Shown one piece after another: positions 27,104 through 34,939 of a DNA stretch of 64,000 nt. Origin of the DNA: Pseudomonas sp. SCA2728.1_7 (GTDB lineage: Bacteria; Pseudomonadota; Gammaproteobacteria; Pseudomonadales; Pseudomonadaceae); assembly GCF_018138145.1 (NCBI RefSeq), contig NZ_CP073104.1:5795001-5859000 (forward strand). Direction: 5' to 3'. The position numbers and the translations under genes were made by a program. The notes below the pieces were generated by a model. The model did not search any database. It had not been told where the DNA came from and saw only the letters and a program-made list of their open reading frames with translations. Numbering within the stretch: position 1 is the stretch's first letter; each line of letters opens with the position of its first letter.

Positions 27104-27838
27104 TCAGGCCTGAATGCTGACCAGGCTCAACAACTGTCCATCCTGCACCCCGAACTGCGCGTCCAGTTCAGTGCCGTTGCGCCATTCGGCAGACAAGTCC
27201 GTCAACAACCGCAACCGCACCTCACCCGCCTCAGTCCACTCCAGCACTTCAGCATGCTCGAAATAAAAGCGCTGCTGCACAATCGGATACAGCGCCTTGA
27301 ACAGACTCTCCTTCACCGAAAAGGTCAGCGTCACCCACAACGCCAACTGATCCCGCGAAGCGGCCGTCATGCGTTGCATTTCAGGCGGCGTCAGAATCTC
27401 CGCAGCCAGGCGCTCGGCGCGTTTGGTGTTGAGCAGGTTTTCCAGATCCATGCCCAAACCGCGCCAGTGTTGCTTGTTGGCGACAATCGCTGCCGCACGG
27501 CCGGTGCTGTGGGTGATCGAGCCGCAGATATGCCCGGGCCAGATCGGCGCGCGGTCTTCACCAATCGCCGGCACCACGCTGCTGCCTTCCAATTGCTGCA
27601 ACGCCGCCCGGGCGCAAATTCGCCCGGCTAGAAACTCAGCCTGACGCTTGGCCACCGAACGCTGAATGCTTGGCGGTGCAACGACGGCACTGCGCTGAAA
27701 GTCATCGCCGAGCAGTCGGGTCGGGTCGAAATGGGTGCTGAGCAGCACGGTGTCGGGCAACACCGTCGGCAACGGCCAGTGGCTGTCGAGTGCGGTGCAG
27801 CAGGAGGGCAGGGTGGGGGTGAGATTCATGGCGGGCAT
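27104..27838 (-). CDS. pcpS: 4'-phosphopantetheinyl transferase PcpS
   Basis: A 244-residue EntD/Sfp-type enzyme that transfers the phosphopantetheine arm from CoA to carrier proteins. Motifs: GSITHS (about 107), the Mg-binding GMDLENL (about 128) and FSVKESLFKALYP (about 172). PcpS of pseudomonads serves both fatty-acid ACP and secondary-metabolite carriers such as pyoverdine synthetases. The MPAMN start is kept because it parallels the MRAMN start I recall for P. aeruginosa PcpS; Met at 27829 is the alternative. Monocistronic between two REP doublets. Confidence 0.9.
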   Translation of the reverse strand: MPAMNLTPTLPSCCTALDSHWPLPTVLPDTVLLSTHFDPTRLLGDDFQRSAVVAPPSIQRSVAKRQAEFLAGRICARAALQQLEGSSVVPAIGEDRAPIWPGHICGSITHSTGRAAAIVANKQHWRGLGMDLENLLNTKRAERLAAEILTPPEMQRMTAASRDQLALWVTLTFSVKESLFKALYPIVQQRFYFEHAEVLEWTEAGEVRLRLLTDLSAEWRNGTELDAQFGVQDGQLLSLVSIQA

Positions 27839-27877
27839 TTTGCCGGTTAGTCGGGCCGAGGTCGAGATAGCGGTGAA

Positions 27878-27948
27878 GCTATCGCGAGCAGGCTCACTCC
27901 TACAGGGGAACGCATTTCAATTGTAGGAGCGAGCCTGCTCGCGAAGGC
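27878..27948. repeat. REP doublet, hybrid of classes A and B
   Basis: Left arm GAGCAGGCTCACTCCTACA is class A; right arm GTAGGAGCGAGCCTGCTCGC carries the class B GAGCGAGCC. Spacer is the same as at 27012. Confidence 0.88.
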
Positions 27949-27967
27949 CGCGCCGCGGTGTCGCTGA

Positions 27968-28759
27968 TCAGCCAAAGATTTTCTGCAAGAACGCTTTCAT
28001 GTCCGCCCAGGATTTTTCATCCGCTGCTTTGTTGTACCCGATGTCCGGGCCACCGTGCTCGCCATGGCTCAGGCGATCGGCATCCGGATTGGTAAATCCA
28101 TGCTTGGCGCCATCAAGGCTGACAAATTTATAGTCAGCCCCGGCCTTGTCCATTTCCGCCTTGAACGCCGTGACGTTATCCGCCGTAACCATGCTGTCCA
28201 GCGCGCCGTGCTCGACCAGAATCTTCGCTTTCACACTGCCAGGCGTTGCTGGGGTCTTGGTCGCCAGCGCACCGTGGAAACTCACCACGCCCGCCAATGG
28301 CTCACCTTGCCGCGCCGCGTTCAGCACCACTGCACCGCCGAAGCAGTAACCGATGGCGGCAATTTTATTCACGTCGGTCTGCGGCTGTTTCTTCAACAAG
28401 TTCAGCCCTGCCTCGAAGCGCTTGCTGGAAGCCGCCGCATCCTGGGTCGCCGCCTGCATGAACGCCATCGCGTCTTTCGGGTGCTCGGTGTTCTTGCCTT
28501 CGCCGTACATATCAATGGCCAGGGCGCTGTAGCCGAGCCCGGCGAGATCGCGCGCGCGGCGCTTGGCGTAATCGTTCAGCCCCCACCATTCGTGCACAAC
28601 GACGACGCCCGGACGCTTGCCTTTGATGGCGTCGTCATAGGCGTAGTAGCCGATCAGTTTCGTGCCGTCGGCGCTCTGATAGGGGATTTCTTCAGTCTTG
28701 ATCGCAGCCTGAGCAAGGCTGCTGACAGCCAGCAAGGTGAGGGCGAGGAACAGGCGCAT
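27968..28759 (-). CDS. Periplasmic dienelactone-hydrolase-family protein
   Basis: A 263-residue alpha/beta-hydrolase with a signal peptide (MRLFLALTLLAVSSLAQA). Catalytic triad of the family: Cys in IGYCFGGAV, Asp in HGALDSMV and His in DGAKHGFTNP. GVVVVHEWWGLNDY is the oxyanion region. True dienelactone hydrolases are cytoplasmic enzymes of chlorocatechol breakdown; this exported branch has no known substrate. ATG 28759 is chosen because it begins the signal peptide; an upstream ATG at 28777 adds only MSGDPT. Confidence 0.85.
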   Translation of the reverse strand: MRLFLALTLLAVSSLAQAAIKTEEIPYQSADGTKLIGYYAYDDAIKGKRPGVVVVHEWWGLNDYAKRRARDLAGLGYSALAIDMYGEGKNTEHPKDAMAFMQAATQDAAASSKRFEAGLNLLKKQPQTDVNKIAAIGYCFGGAVVLNAARQGEPLAGVVSFHGALATKTPATPGSVKAKILVEHGALDSMVTADNVTAFKAEMDKAGADYKFVSLDGAKHGFTNPDADRLSHGEHGGPDIGYNKAADEKSWADMKAFLQKIFG

Positions 28760-28805
28760 GGTCGGGTCTCCTGACAATAAAAGGTCAAAACAGCCTAGTT
28801 CATTT

Positions 28806-28856
28806 GGTTCAGGTCAGGTTCAGAGACGGTTCAGGGGCGGTACAGGGGAGGGTCAG
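28806..28856 (+). promoter_or_regulatory. Five 11-bp iterons upstream of oprH, candidate PhoP sites
   Basis: GGTTCAG occurs at 28806, 28817 and 28828, GGTACAG at 28839 and GGGTCAG at 28850, all exactly 11 bp apart. PhoP of enterobacteria and pseudomonads binds two direct hexamers at 11-bp spacing. The array ends 47 bases before the oprH ATG. Confidence 0.8.
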
Positions 28857-28903
28857 TAACCTTGCGCCATACCCAAACAGCAACTGTGAAAGAGGAAATA
28901 CCC

Positions 28904-29506
28904 ATGACTTTTAACAAACTGTTGCTGGCATTGACCGTAATGAGCGCCAGTATCGCGGCCCAGGCCGATACCACTTCCAACTTCGCCGGCCTGTCCTTCG
29001 GCCAGACCAGCGACAAGATCGACAAGTCCCACGCACTCAACAACAACCTCGACCACCCGAACGCCACCGGCGCCATCGACGGTAACAACACCTACGGCGT
29101 GCGCCTCGGTCAGCAAAACAGCCAGGGCCGCTACTACGCCACCTACGACAACGTGTCGGGCTCGCACAATGGCATTAAACTGCGTCAGGAAAATCTGCTG
29201 GGCAGCTACGATCTGTTTTACCCGGTGGGCGGCAGCACCAAGCTGTTCGGCGGTGCCACGGCGGGTCTGACCAAGCTGACTCAGGATTCGCCAGGCTACA
29301 GCCGCGACAGTGACATCGGTTACGCCGTCGGCGGTCAGTTCGGTGTATTGCAGCAAGTCTCGCAGAACACCTCGGTCGAACTCGGTTACCGTTACCTGAT
29401 GAGCAACGCCAGCACCGAGATGAAAGAGAGCGGTGGCAGCAAGCAAGGTTCGCTGGACTTGAACAGCAGCGCGCAGACTTACCTGTCGGCTAACTACAAT
29501 TTCTAA
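28904..29506 (+). CDS. oprH: PhoP/Q-regulated outer membrane protein OprH
   Basis: A 200-residue eight-stranded beta-barrel with a signal peptide (MTFNKLLLALTVMSASIAAQA) and a C-terminal Phe. FAGLSFGQTSDKI, RYYATYDNVSG, KLRQENLLGSYD, KLFGGATAGLTKL and NASTEM align with P. aeruginosa OprH, also 200 residues. OprH binds LPS and stabilises the outer membrane under low magnesium. RBS AGAGGAAA precedes ATG 28904. First gene of oprH-phoP-phoQ, with a REP doublet between it and phoP. Confidence 0.93.
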   Translation: MTFNKLLLALTVMSASIAAQADTTSNFAGLSFGQTSDKIDKSHALNNNLDHPNATGAIDGNNTYGVRLGQQNSQGRYYATYDNVSGSHNGIKLRQENLLGSYDLFYPVGGSTKLFGGATAGLTKLTQDSPGYSRDSDIGYAVGGQFGVLQQVSQNTSVELGYRYLMSNASTEMKESGGSKQGSLDLNSSAQTYLSANYNF

Positions 29507-29526
29507 GGAGTTGCCAGCAGGTTCAA

Positions 29527-29617
29527 TGTGGGAGCGAGCCTGCTCGCGAAAGCGGTGAATCAGTCGATCAATTTATCGACTGACACACAGCCTTCGCGAG
29601 CAGGCTCGCTCCCACAG
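29527..29617. repeat. REP doublet (REPIN), class B, between oprH and phoP
   Basis: TGTGGGAGCGAGCCTGCTCG at 29527 and the inverted copy ending 29617. It fills most of the 151-base gap inside what is otherwise an operon. Confidence 0.9.
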
Positions 29618-29657
29618 GTGTGTTTTTGGAGATTCTGGATTTACCCGGGAGAGCGTT

Positions 29658-30335
29658 ATGAAACTGTTGGTCGTCGAAGATGAAGCGCTGTTGCGCCATC
29701 ACCTGCAAACCCGCCTGACTGAAAGCGGTCATGTGGTCGAGTCCGTGGCCAATGCCGAAGAGGCGCTGTACCAGACCGGACAGTTCAACTTCGACCTGGC
29801 GGTGATTGATCTCGGCCTGCCGGGCATGGGCGGTCTCGACTTGATCCGCCAGTTGCGCGCGGGCGGCAAGACCTTCCCGATCCTGATCCTCACCGCGCGC
29901 GGCAACTGGCAGGACAAGGTCGAAGGCCTCGCCGCCGGCGCCGACGATTACGTGGTCAAGCCGTTCCAGTTCGAAGAACTCGATGCGCGCCTGAATGCCT
30001 TGCTGCGCCGCTCCAGCGGTTTCACCCAGTCGACCATCGTCGCCGGTCCGCTGCTGCTCGACCTCAATCGCAAACAGGCGACCCTTGACGAGCAACCGCT
30101 GGCGCTGACCGCCTACGAGTACCGCATCCTTGAATATCTCATGCGCCACCATCAACAAGTGGTGCCCAAGGATCGCTTGATGGAGCAGCTCTACCCGGAC
30201 GACGACGAGCGCGACCCGAATGTCATCGAAGTGCTGGTCGGCCGTCTGCGCCGTAAACTCGAAGGCCCGGCCGGGTTCAAGCCGATTGATACCGTGCGCG
30301 GCCTCGGCTACCTGTTCAATGAGCGCTGCACTTGA
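29658..30335 (+). CDS. phoP: Response regulator PhoP
   Basis: A 225-residue OmpR-family regulator: MKLLVVEDEALLRHHL, D51 in VIDLGLPGMGG, LTARGNWQDKVEGLAAGADD and the winged helix LTAYEYRILEYLMRHHQQVV. The match to P. aeruginosa PhoP as I recall it is close along the whole length. With PhoQ it controls oprH and LPS modification genes in response to Mg. ATG 29658 has GGGAGAG upstream. It overlaps phoQ by 4 bases. Confidence 0.95.
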   Translation: MKLLVVEDEALLRHHLQTRLTESGHVVESVANAEEALYQTGQFNFDLAVIDLGLPGMGGLDLIRQLRAGGKTFPILILTARGNWQDKVEGLAAGADDYVVKPFQFEELDARLNALLRRSSGFTQSTIVAGPLLLDLNRKQATLDEQPLALTAYEYRILEYLMRHHQQVVPKDRLMEQLYPDDDERDPNVIEVLVGRLRRKLEGPAGFKPIDTVRGLGYLFNERCT

Positions 30336-31678
30336 TTCGTTCCCTTCGCGTTCGCTTGATGCTCGCCGCCACCACGTTGGCGGTGTTGTTCATGCTCGCC
30401 TTGCTGCCGGCGATGCAAGGCGCGTTCAGCCTCGCGTTGCAGGACTCGATCGAGCAGCGCCTGGCTTCGGACGTCACTACGCTGATCTCGGCCGCACGCA
30501 TCGAAAACGGTCGGCTGGTGATGCCCAATCAGTTGCCGGATGAGCGCTTCAATCTCACCGACTTCCGTTTGCTCGGCTACATCTACGACCGCGAAGGGCA
30601 TCTGGTCTGGCGCTCGAAAGCCACCCAGGAAGAGCAGATCAACTACAAGCCGCGCTACGACGGACTCGGTAACGAGTTCGCGCGGATCCGTGAAACCAAC
30701 GGGCAGGAATTCTTCGTCTACGACGTGGAAGTGAAATTGCTCGGTGGCAAAAGCGCGGCGTTCAGCATCGTCGCCCTGCAACCGGTGCGCGAGTACGAAA
30801 CCACCCTTGAGGGGCTGCGCGAGAATCTCTATCTGGGCTTCGGCGCTGCGCTACTCGTACTGCTGGCGCTGTTGTGGATCGGCCTGACCTGGGGCCTCAA
30901 AGCCTTGCGCCGGCTCAGTCAGGAACTCGACGAAATCGAAGGCGGCACCCGTGAAAGCCTCACCGAGCAGCATCCGCGTGAGTTGCTGCGCCTGACCGGC
31001 TCGCTCAACCGTTTGCTGCACAGTGAACGCCAGCAACGTAGTCGTTATCGCGATTCTCTCGATGATCTGGCGCACAGCTTGAAAACGCCGTTGGCGGTAC
31101 TGCAAGGGGTTAGCGAGGACATGGCCCAGCGTCCCGAAGAACGCGATCAAGCGTGGGTGCTGCAGAGTCAGATCGAACGCATGAGCCAGCAGATCAGCTA
31201 CCAACTGCAACGGGCCAGCTTGCGCAAAAGCGGACTGGTGCGCCACCAGGTGCGCCTGCAACCAGTGCTGAAAAGCCTCTGCGACACCCTCGACAAGGTG
31301 TACCGCGACAAGCATGTGCGCGTGGCATTCGATCTGCCTGAACACTGTTATGTGCCGATCGAGCAGGGCGCGTTGCTGGAGATGCTGGGTAACTTGCTGG
31401 AAAACGCCTATCGACTGTGTCTGGGTGAAGTGCGCATCAGCGTGCGCGAGACCCTCGCCGGGATTGAATTGTGCGTTGAAGATGACGGCCCGGGCGTGCC
31501 GCCGGATCAGCGTGCGCGGATTCTCGAGCGCGGTGAAAGGCTGGATGCCCAGCATCCGGGGCAGGGCATCGGGTTGGCGGTGGTCAAGGACATTATTGAA
31601 AGCTACAACGCCAAACTGGCGTTGGGCGACTCGCCGATGGGCGGGGCGGCGTTCAGGATTCATTTTCCTGCGGTGTGA
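30332..31678 (+). CDS. phoQ: Sensor kinase PhoQ
   Basis: A 448-residue inner-membrane kinase: TM1 about 10-32, periplasmic sensor about 35-160, TM2 about 167-187, HAMP, phospho-acceptor H248 in DDLAHSLKTPLAVL, and HATPase_c with NLLENAYRLC and GQGIGLAVVKD. The start is TTG 30332 inside CTTGATT, overlapping the phoP stop; it restores the MIRSLR N-terminus known for Pseudomonas PhoQ. Mg and cationic peptides are the signals known for the family. Confidence 0.94.
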   Translation: MIRSLRVRLMLAATTLAVLFMLALLPAMQGAFSLALQDSIEQRLASDVTTLISAARIENGRLVMPNQLPDERFNLTDFRLLGYIYDREGHLVWRSKATQEEQINYKPRYDGLGNEFARIRETNGQEFFVYDVEVKLLGGKSAAFSIVALQPVREYETTLEGLRENLYLGFGAALLVLLALLWIGLTWGLKALRRLSQELDEIEGGTRESLTEQHPRELLRLTGSLNRLLHSERQQRSRYRDSLDDLAHSLKTPLAVLQGVSEDMAQRPEERDQAWVLQSQIERMSQQISYQLQRASLRKSGLVRHQVRLQPVLKSLCDTLDKVYRDKHVRVAFDLPEHCYVPIEQGALLEMLGNLLENAYRLCLGEVRISVRETLAGIELCVEDDGPGVPPDQRARILERGERLDAQHPGQGIGLAVVKDIIESYNAKLALGDSPMGGAAFRIHFPAV

Positions 31679-31688
31679 TTGGGAGTTG

Positions 31689-31866
31689 CCCTCACCCTAA
31701 CCCTCTCCCAGAGGTAGAGGGGACTGACCGAAGTGTCTTGCGAAAATGATCGACCTGAGCGATTTGCAGCGAATATGGATTCAATAGAGAGCTTGCAGGT
31801 CGGCGTATATCTTGAGCATCCCCCAATCAGTCCCCTCTCCCTCCGGGAGAGGGTTAGGGTGAGGGG
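31689..31866. mobile_element. MITE-like element with 21-bp perfect terminal inverted repeats
   Basis: The left end begins CCCTCACCCTAACCCTCTCC and the right end is its exact complement over 21 bp (31689-31709 and 31845-31865). The inversion continues imperfectly (AGAGGGGACTGA inside the left end, TCAGTCCCCTCT inside the right), and ATCGACCTGA/CAGGTCGGCG pair further in, so the whole 178 bp can fold. It has no ORF. Related copies at 31955, 41444 and 41655. No clear target duplication. Confidence 0.75.
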
Positions 31867-31882
31867 CTTTTGATTTATCGCC

Positions 31883-31954
31883 TCATTGCTCCTGCGCCCG
31901 ATAAGCCCCCGGCGTCAGCCCCGTCCACTTCCTGAACGCCCGATGAAACGCCGA
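31883..31954 (-). pseudogene. Duplicated 3' fragment of the adjacent AraC-type gene
   Basis: Reading leftwards it encodes SAFHRAFRKWTGLTPGAYRA-QEQ and a stop, nearly identical to the end of the gene at 32112-33110 (AFHRAFKKWTGLTPGAYRAQ-EQ). Similarity ends abruptly at about 31955. It is part of a tandem duplication of period 229 bp that also includes the element's right half. Confidence 0.85.
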
Positions 31955-32096
31955 TCCTGAGGGTGTCTGGCGTTCTACATCGACCTGAAATAGCCAGTCG
32001 ATTTTGGATTCAGTAGAGAGCGTTCAGGTCGGCGTACATCTTGAGCAACCCCCAATCAGTCCCCTCTCCCTCCGGGAGAGGGTTAGGGTGAGGGGC
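31955..32096. mobile_element. Partial second copy of the MITE-like element (right half)
   Basis: Lacks the left terminal repeat but carries GTGTCTGGCG, ATCGACCTGAAA, TTCAGGTCGGCGTA and the complete right end GGGAGAGGGTTAGGGTGAGG. Equivalent bases recur at exactly 229 bp in the upstream copy (31821 versus 32050). Together with 31679-31954 it fills the 433-base gap between phoQ and the AraC gene. Confidence 0.75.
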
Positions 32097-32111
32097 TTTT
32101 GATTTAGCGCC

Positions 32112-33110
32112 TCACTGTTCCTGCGCCCGATAAGCCCCCGGCGTCAGCCCGGTCCACTTCTTGAACGCCCGATGAAACGCCGACGGTTCGGAAAATCCCA
32201 ACTGCTCGGCAATCTGCTGCAACGACAGATCCGCCCGGCCTAAATGATAAATGGCGATATCCCGCCGCAACTGATCCTTCAACTCCTGAAAACTCGTGCC
32301 TTCCTCACGCAAATGCCGGCGCAGGGTTTGCGGGCTGATGTGCATATGCGCCGCCACCGCTTCCAGATCCGGCCAGTTCGCACTGTCACGACTGAGCAAA
32401 CGACGCAGGCGGCTGCTCAGGCTGTCGCCGTCGTCCGGGCGTGAGAGCAGGTCGGCGGGCGAGCGTTCGAGGAAATGTTTGAGCGTGCGTTCGTCCTGCA
32501 ACAGCGGCATAGACAGATAGCGACTGTGAAACAACAGGCTGCTCTGCTCAGTGCCGAAGGTCATGGGGCAGGGGAACAGCAGGTCGTATTCGGCACCATG
32601 TTCGGGGCGCGGATAGCTGAAAGTCGCCTGTTCAAGGCGAATCCGCTGGCCAATCAGCCAACTACCGAGGCGATGCCAGATCACCAGCAGGCTTTCAGTG
32701 AGAAAGTGATCCGGGTCCCATATCTGCGAATCATCGACGCTCAAACGCACCCATTCGTCTTCGCGCGTCAGGCTCAGGCGCGGGGCTTCGGGGAATAGGC
32801 TATAAAACAATAAACCGCGTTGCAGTGCCTTCTCCAGATTGCGGCAGTGAATCGAGGCATGGCACATCATCGCGAAACTGCCGGGCTTGCTCGGGGCGTT
32901 GCCGAAACCCAGGTATTCGTCGTCCAGCGCCAGCCACAGGCCCTGAATCAACCGGGTGAATTGTTCCGGAGCAATGCGCGCACGCGGTTCATCGAGCAAT
33001 TCCGGGCTGATGCCCAGTTGCAGCAGCAGGCCCGAGTAATCGAAACCCACGCGGCGTGCGCCGCCGAGGGCGGCACGGGCAAAATGACTGGCGATGGTGC
33101 GTTCGCGCAT
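32112..33110 (-). CDS. AraC-family transcriptional regulator
   Basis: A 332-residue regulator with an N-terminal Arabinose_bd-type domain (HFARAALGGARRVGFDYSGL) of the OruR/ArgR-like subgroup and a C-terminal double helix-turn-helix (DLEAVAAHMHISPQTLRRHL; SLQQIAEQLGFSEPSAFHRA). I take Met at 33110 as start, since the longer frame to 33257 reads through the 33169-33223 inverted repeat. Divergent from dctA, where P. aeruginosa also has a regulator gene (PA1182). Whether it controls dctA is unknown. Confidence 0.85.
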   Translation of the reverse strand: MRERTIASHFARAALGGARRVGFDYSGLLLQLGISPELLDEPRARIAPEQFTRLIQGLWLALDDEYLGFGNAPSKPGSFAMMCHASIHCRNLEKALQRGLLFYSLFPEAPRLSLTREDEWVRLSVDDSQIWDPDHFLTESLLVIWHRLGSWLIGQRIRLEQATFSYPRPEHGAEYDLLFPCPMTFGTEQSSLLFHSRYLSMPLLQDERTLKHFLERSPADLLSRPDDGDSLSSRLRRLLSRDSANWPDLEAVAAHMHISPQTLRRHLREEGTSFQELKDQLRRDIAIYHLGRADLSLQQIAEQLGFSEPSAFHRAFKKWTGLTPGAYRAQEQ

Positions 33111-33168
33111 AAGCGGCAGATCCTTCCTCAGGCGCCGGATGGTAGCCGGCGGCTGGACATGCCTACAA

Positions 33169-33223
33169 GGCGGATTTCCGCCAAATTGTAGGACGAGAAG
33201 CGGCGAGTTGGCGGAAATCCGCC
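33169..33223. promoter_or_regulatory. 16-bp inverted repeat between the AraC gene and dctA
   Basis: GGCGGATTTCCGCCAA at 33169-33184 and its exact complement at 33208-33223, 23 bases apart. Each arm is itself an almost perfect dyad (GGCGGA/TCCGCC), giving two operator-like sites with centres 39 bp apart. Relative to the predicted dctA start (about 33329) they lie near -106 to -160, the usual distance for activators of sigma-54 promoters such as DctD. Confidence 0.7.
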
Positions 33224-33302
33224 ACACTTGAGTCACCGGATGGTGACATCCATGCACCTGTGATCCCTGATATCAAAAGGCTTGCAGGCAATCGCACCAA
33301 AG

Positions 33303-33317
33303 TGGCACGACGTTTGC
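33303..33317 (+). promoter_or_regulatory. Sigma-54 promoter of dctA
   Basis: TGGCACGACGTTTGC is a perfect match to TGGCACG-N4-TTGC, 145 bases before the dctA ATG. RpoN with the DctB/DctD pair is the known control of dctA. Confidence 0.92.
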
Positions 33318-33461
33318 GATACAAGCCACAGAAGCGTGCGTTTGGCCCAGATGGAAAACGCTGCTCCAACAACAAATCCCTCCAGTGCAGGAGGGTTCGC
33401 AATTCAGGTTTCGCGGTCAACAGATGGATGTTGCCACGCGAGGCTCTTGAGGAAATCTGCA

Positions 33462-34796
33462 ATGACGACTCGTCAGCCACTGTACAAATCCCTGTATTTC
33501 CAGGTGATCATCGCAATCATCATCGGTATTGCGCTTGGTCATTACTACCCGCAGTTCGGTGTCGCGGTTAAGCCACTGGGTGACGGGTTCATCAAGCTGA
33601 TCAAAATGATCATCGCCCCGATCATCTTCTGCACCGTGGTCAGCGGTATCGCCGGCATGCAGAACATGAAGTCGGTCGGCAAGACCGGCGGTTACGCACT
33701 CCTGTACTTCGAAATCGTTTCGACCATCGCGCTGCTGGTCGGTCTGGTCGTGGTCAACGTTGTGCAACCGGGCAACGGCATGCACATCGACGTCGCCACC
33801 CTCGACGCTTCGAAAGTCGCTTCTTATGTAGCGGCTGGCGCTGACCAAAGCGTTGTCGGTTTCCTGCTCAACGTGATCCCGACCACCATCGTCGGCGCGT
33901 TCGCCACCGGTGACATCCTGCAAGTGCTGATGTTCTCGGTGATCTTCGGTTTCGCCCTGCATCGCCTGGGCGCCTACGGCAAGCCGATCCTCGACTTCAT
34001 CGATCGCTTTGCCCACGTCATGTTCAACATCATCAACATGATCATGAAGCTCGCGCCAATCGGTGCCTTCGGTGCAATGGCGTTCACCATCGGTGCCTAC
34101 GGTGTTGGTTCGCTGGTGCAGCTGGGTCAACTGATGATCTGCTTCTACATCACTTGCCTGGCGTTCATCCTCATCGTCCTTGGCGGTATCGCCCGCATGC
34201 ACGGCTTCAGCGTGCTGAAGATGATCCGTTACATCCGTGAAGAGCTGCTGATCGTCCTCGGCACGTCCTCGTCGGAATCGGTACTGCCACGCATGCTGAT
34301 CAAGATGGAGCGTCTGGGCGCGAAGAAATCGGTAGTGGGTCTGGTGATCCCGACCGGTTACTCGTTCAACCTCGACGGTACCGCGATCTACCTGACCATG
34401 GCCGCCGTGTTCATTGCTCAGGCCACCGACACGCACATGGACATCACTCACCAGATCACTCTGCTGGTAGTGTTGCTGCTGTCCTCCAAAGGCGCGGCCG
34501 GTGTAACCGGTTCGGGCTTCATTGTGCTAGCAGCGACCCTGTCGGCGGTAGGTCACCTGCCAGTGGCCGGTCTGGCGCTGATCCTCGGTATCGACCGCTT
34601 CATGTCCGAAGCACGCGCCCTGACCAACCTCGTTGGTAATGCTGTAGCGACCATCGTGGTTGCCAAGTGGGTGAAAGAGCTGGACACCGACACGCTGCAA
34701 ACCGAGCTGGCCTCGGGCGGTCGTGGTATCGCTGATACCCGTCCGGAAGATGACCTGGGTGTGGCTGAAGGCCCGACGCCTAGCAGCGTCAAGTAA
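33462..34796 (+). CDS. dctA: C4-dicarboxylate transporter DctA
   Basis: A 444-residue inner-membrane symporter for succinate, fumarate and malate with about eight TM helices and two hairpins. Family motifs: [13 protein letters not shown] (first hairpin), [16 protein letters not shown] and GADQ-type loops, [19 protein letters not shown] (second hairpin) and [20 protein letters not shown] (last helix). ATG 33462 is used, with TTGAGGAAAT upstream; the longer frame from 33282 would include the promoter. It is followed by a terminator. Confidence 0.94.
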   Translation: MTTRQPLYKSLYFQVIIAIIIGIALGHYYPQFGVAVKPLGDGFIKLIKMIIAPIIFCTVVSGIAGMQNMKSVGKTGGYALLYFEIVSTIALLVGLVVVNVVQPGNGMHIDVATLDASKVASYVAAGADQSVVGFLLNVIPTTIVGAFATGDILQVLMFSVIFGFALHRLGAYGKPILDFIDRFAHVMFNIINMIMKLAPIGAFGAMAFTIGAYGVGSLVQLGQLMICFYITCLAFILIVLGGIARMHGFSVLKMIRYIREELLIVLGTSSSESVLPRMLIKMERLGAKKSVVGLVIPTGYSFNLDGTAIYLTMAAVFIAQATDTHMDITHQITLLVVLLLSSKGAAGVTGSGFIVLAATLSAVGHLPVAGLALILGIDRFMSEARALTNLVGNAVATIVVAKWVKELDTDTLQTELASGGRGIADTRPEDDLGVAEGPTPSSVK

Positions 34797-34809
34797 CCCT
34801 CGCTTCATG

Positions 34810-34835
34810 AAAAACCCGCTTCGGCGGGTTTTTTC
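34810..34835 (+). terminator. Terminator after dctA
   Basis: AAAACCCGC, loop TTC, GGCGGGTTTTTTC; 13 bases past the stop. Confidence 0.93.
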
Positions 34836-34939
34836 TTGCCTGCTGTTTGAGCGTAACGGTCACACCCGCTGACATTTGCGGTGATTGCCGTGCGCGGTAT
34901 CGCTGCCTAGGCTGAGTGCATCGCCCAAGGAGTTCGCCC

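Noticed and set aside
31689..31866. Insertion sequence
   Set aside because: It has terminal inverted repeats but is far too short for a transposase and has no ORF, so it is called MITE-like.
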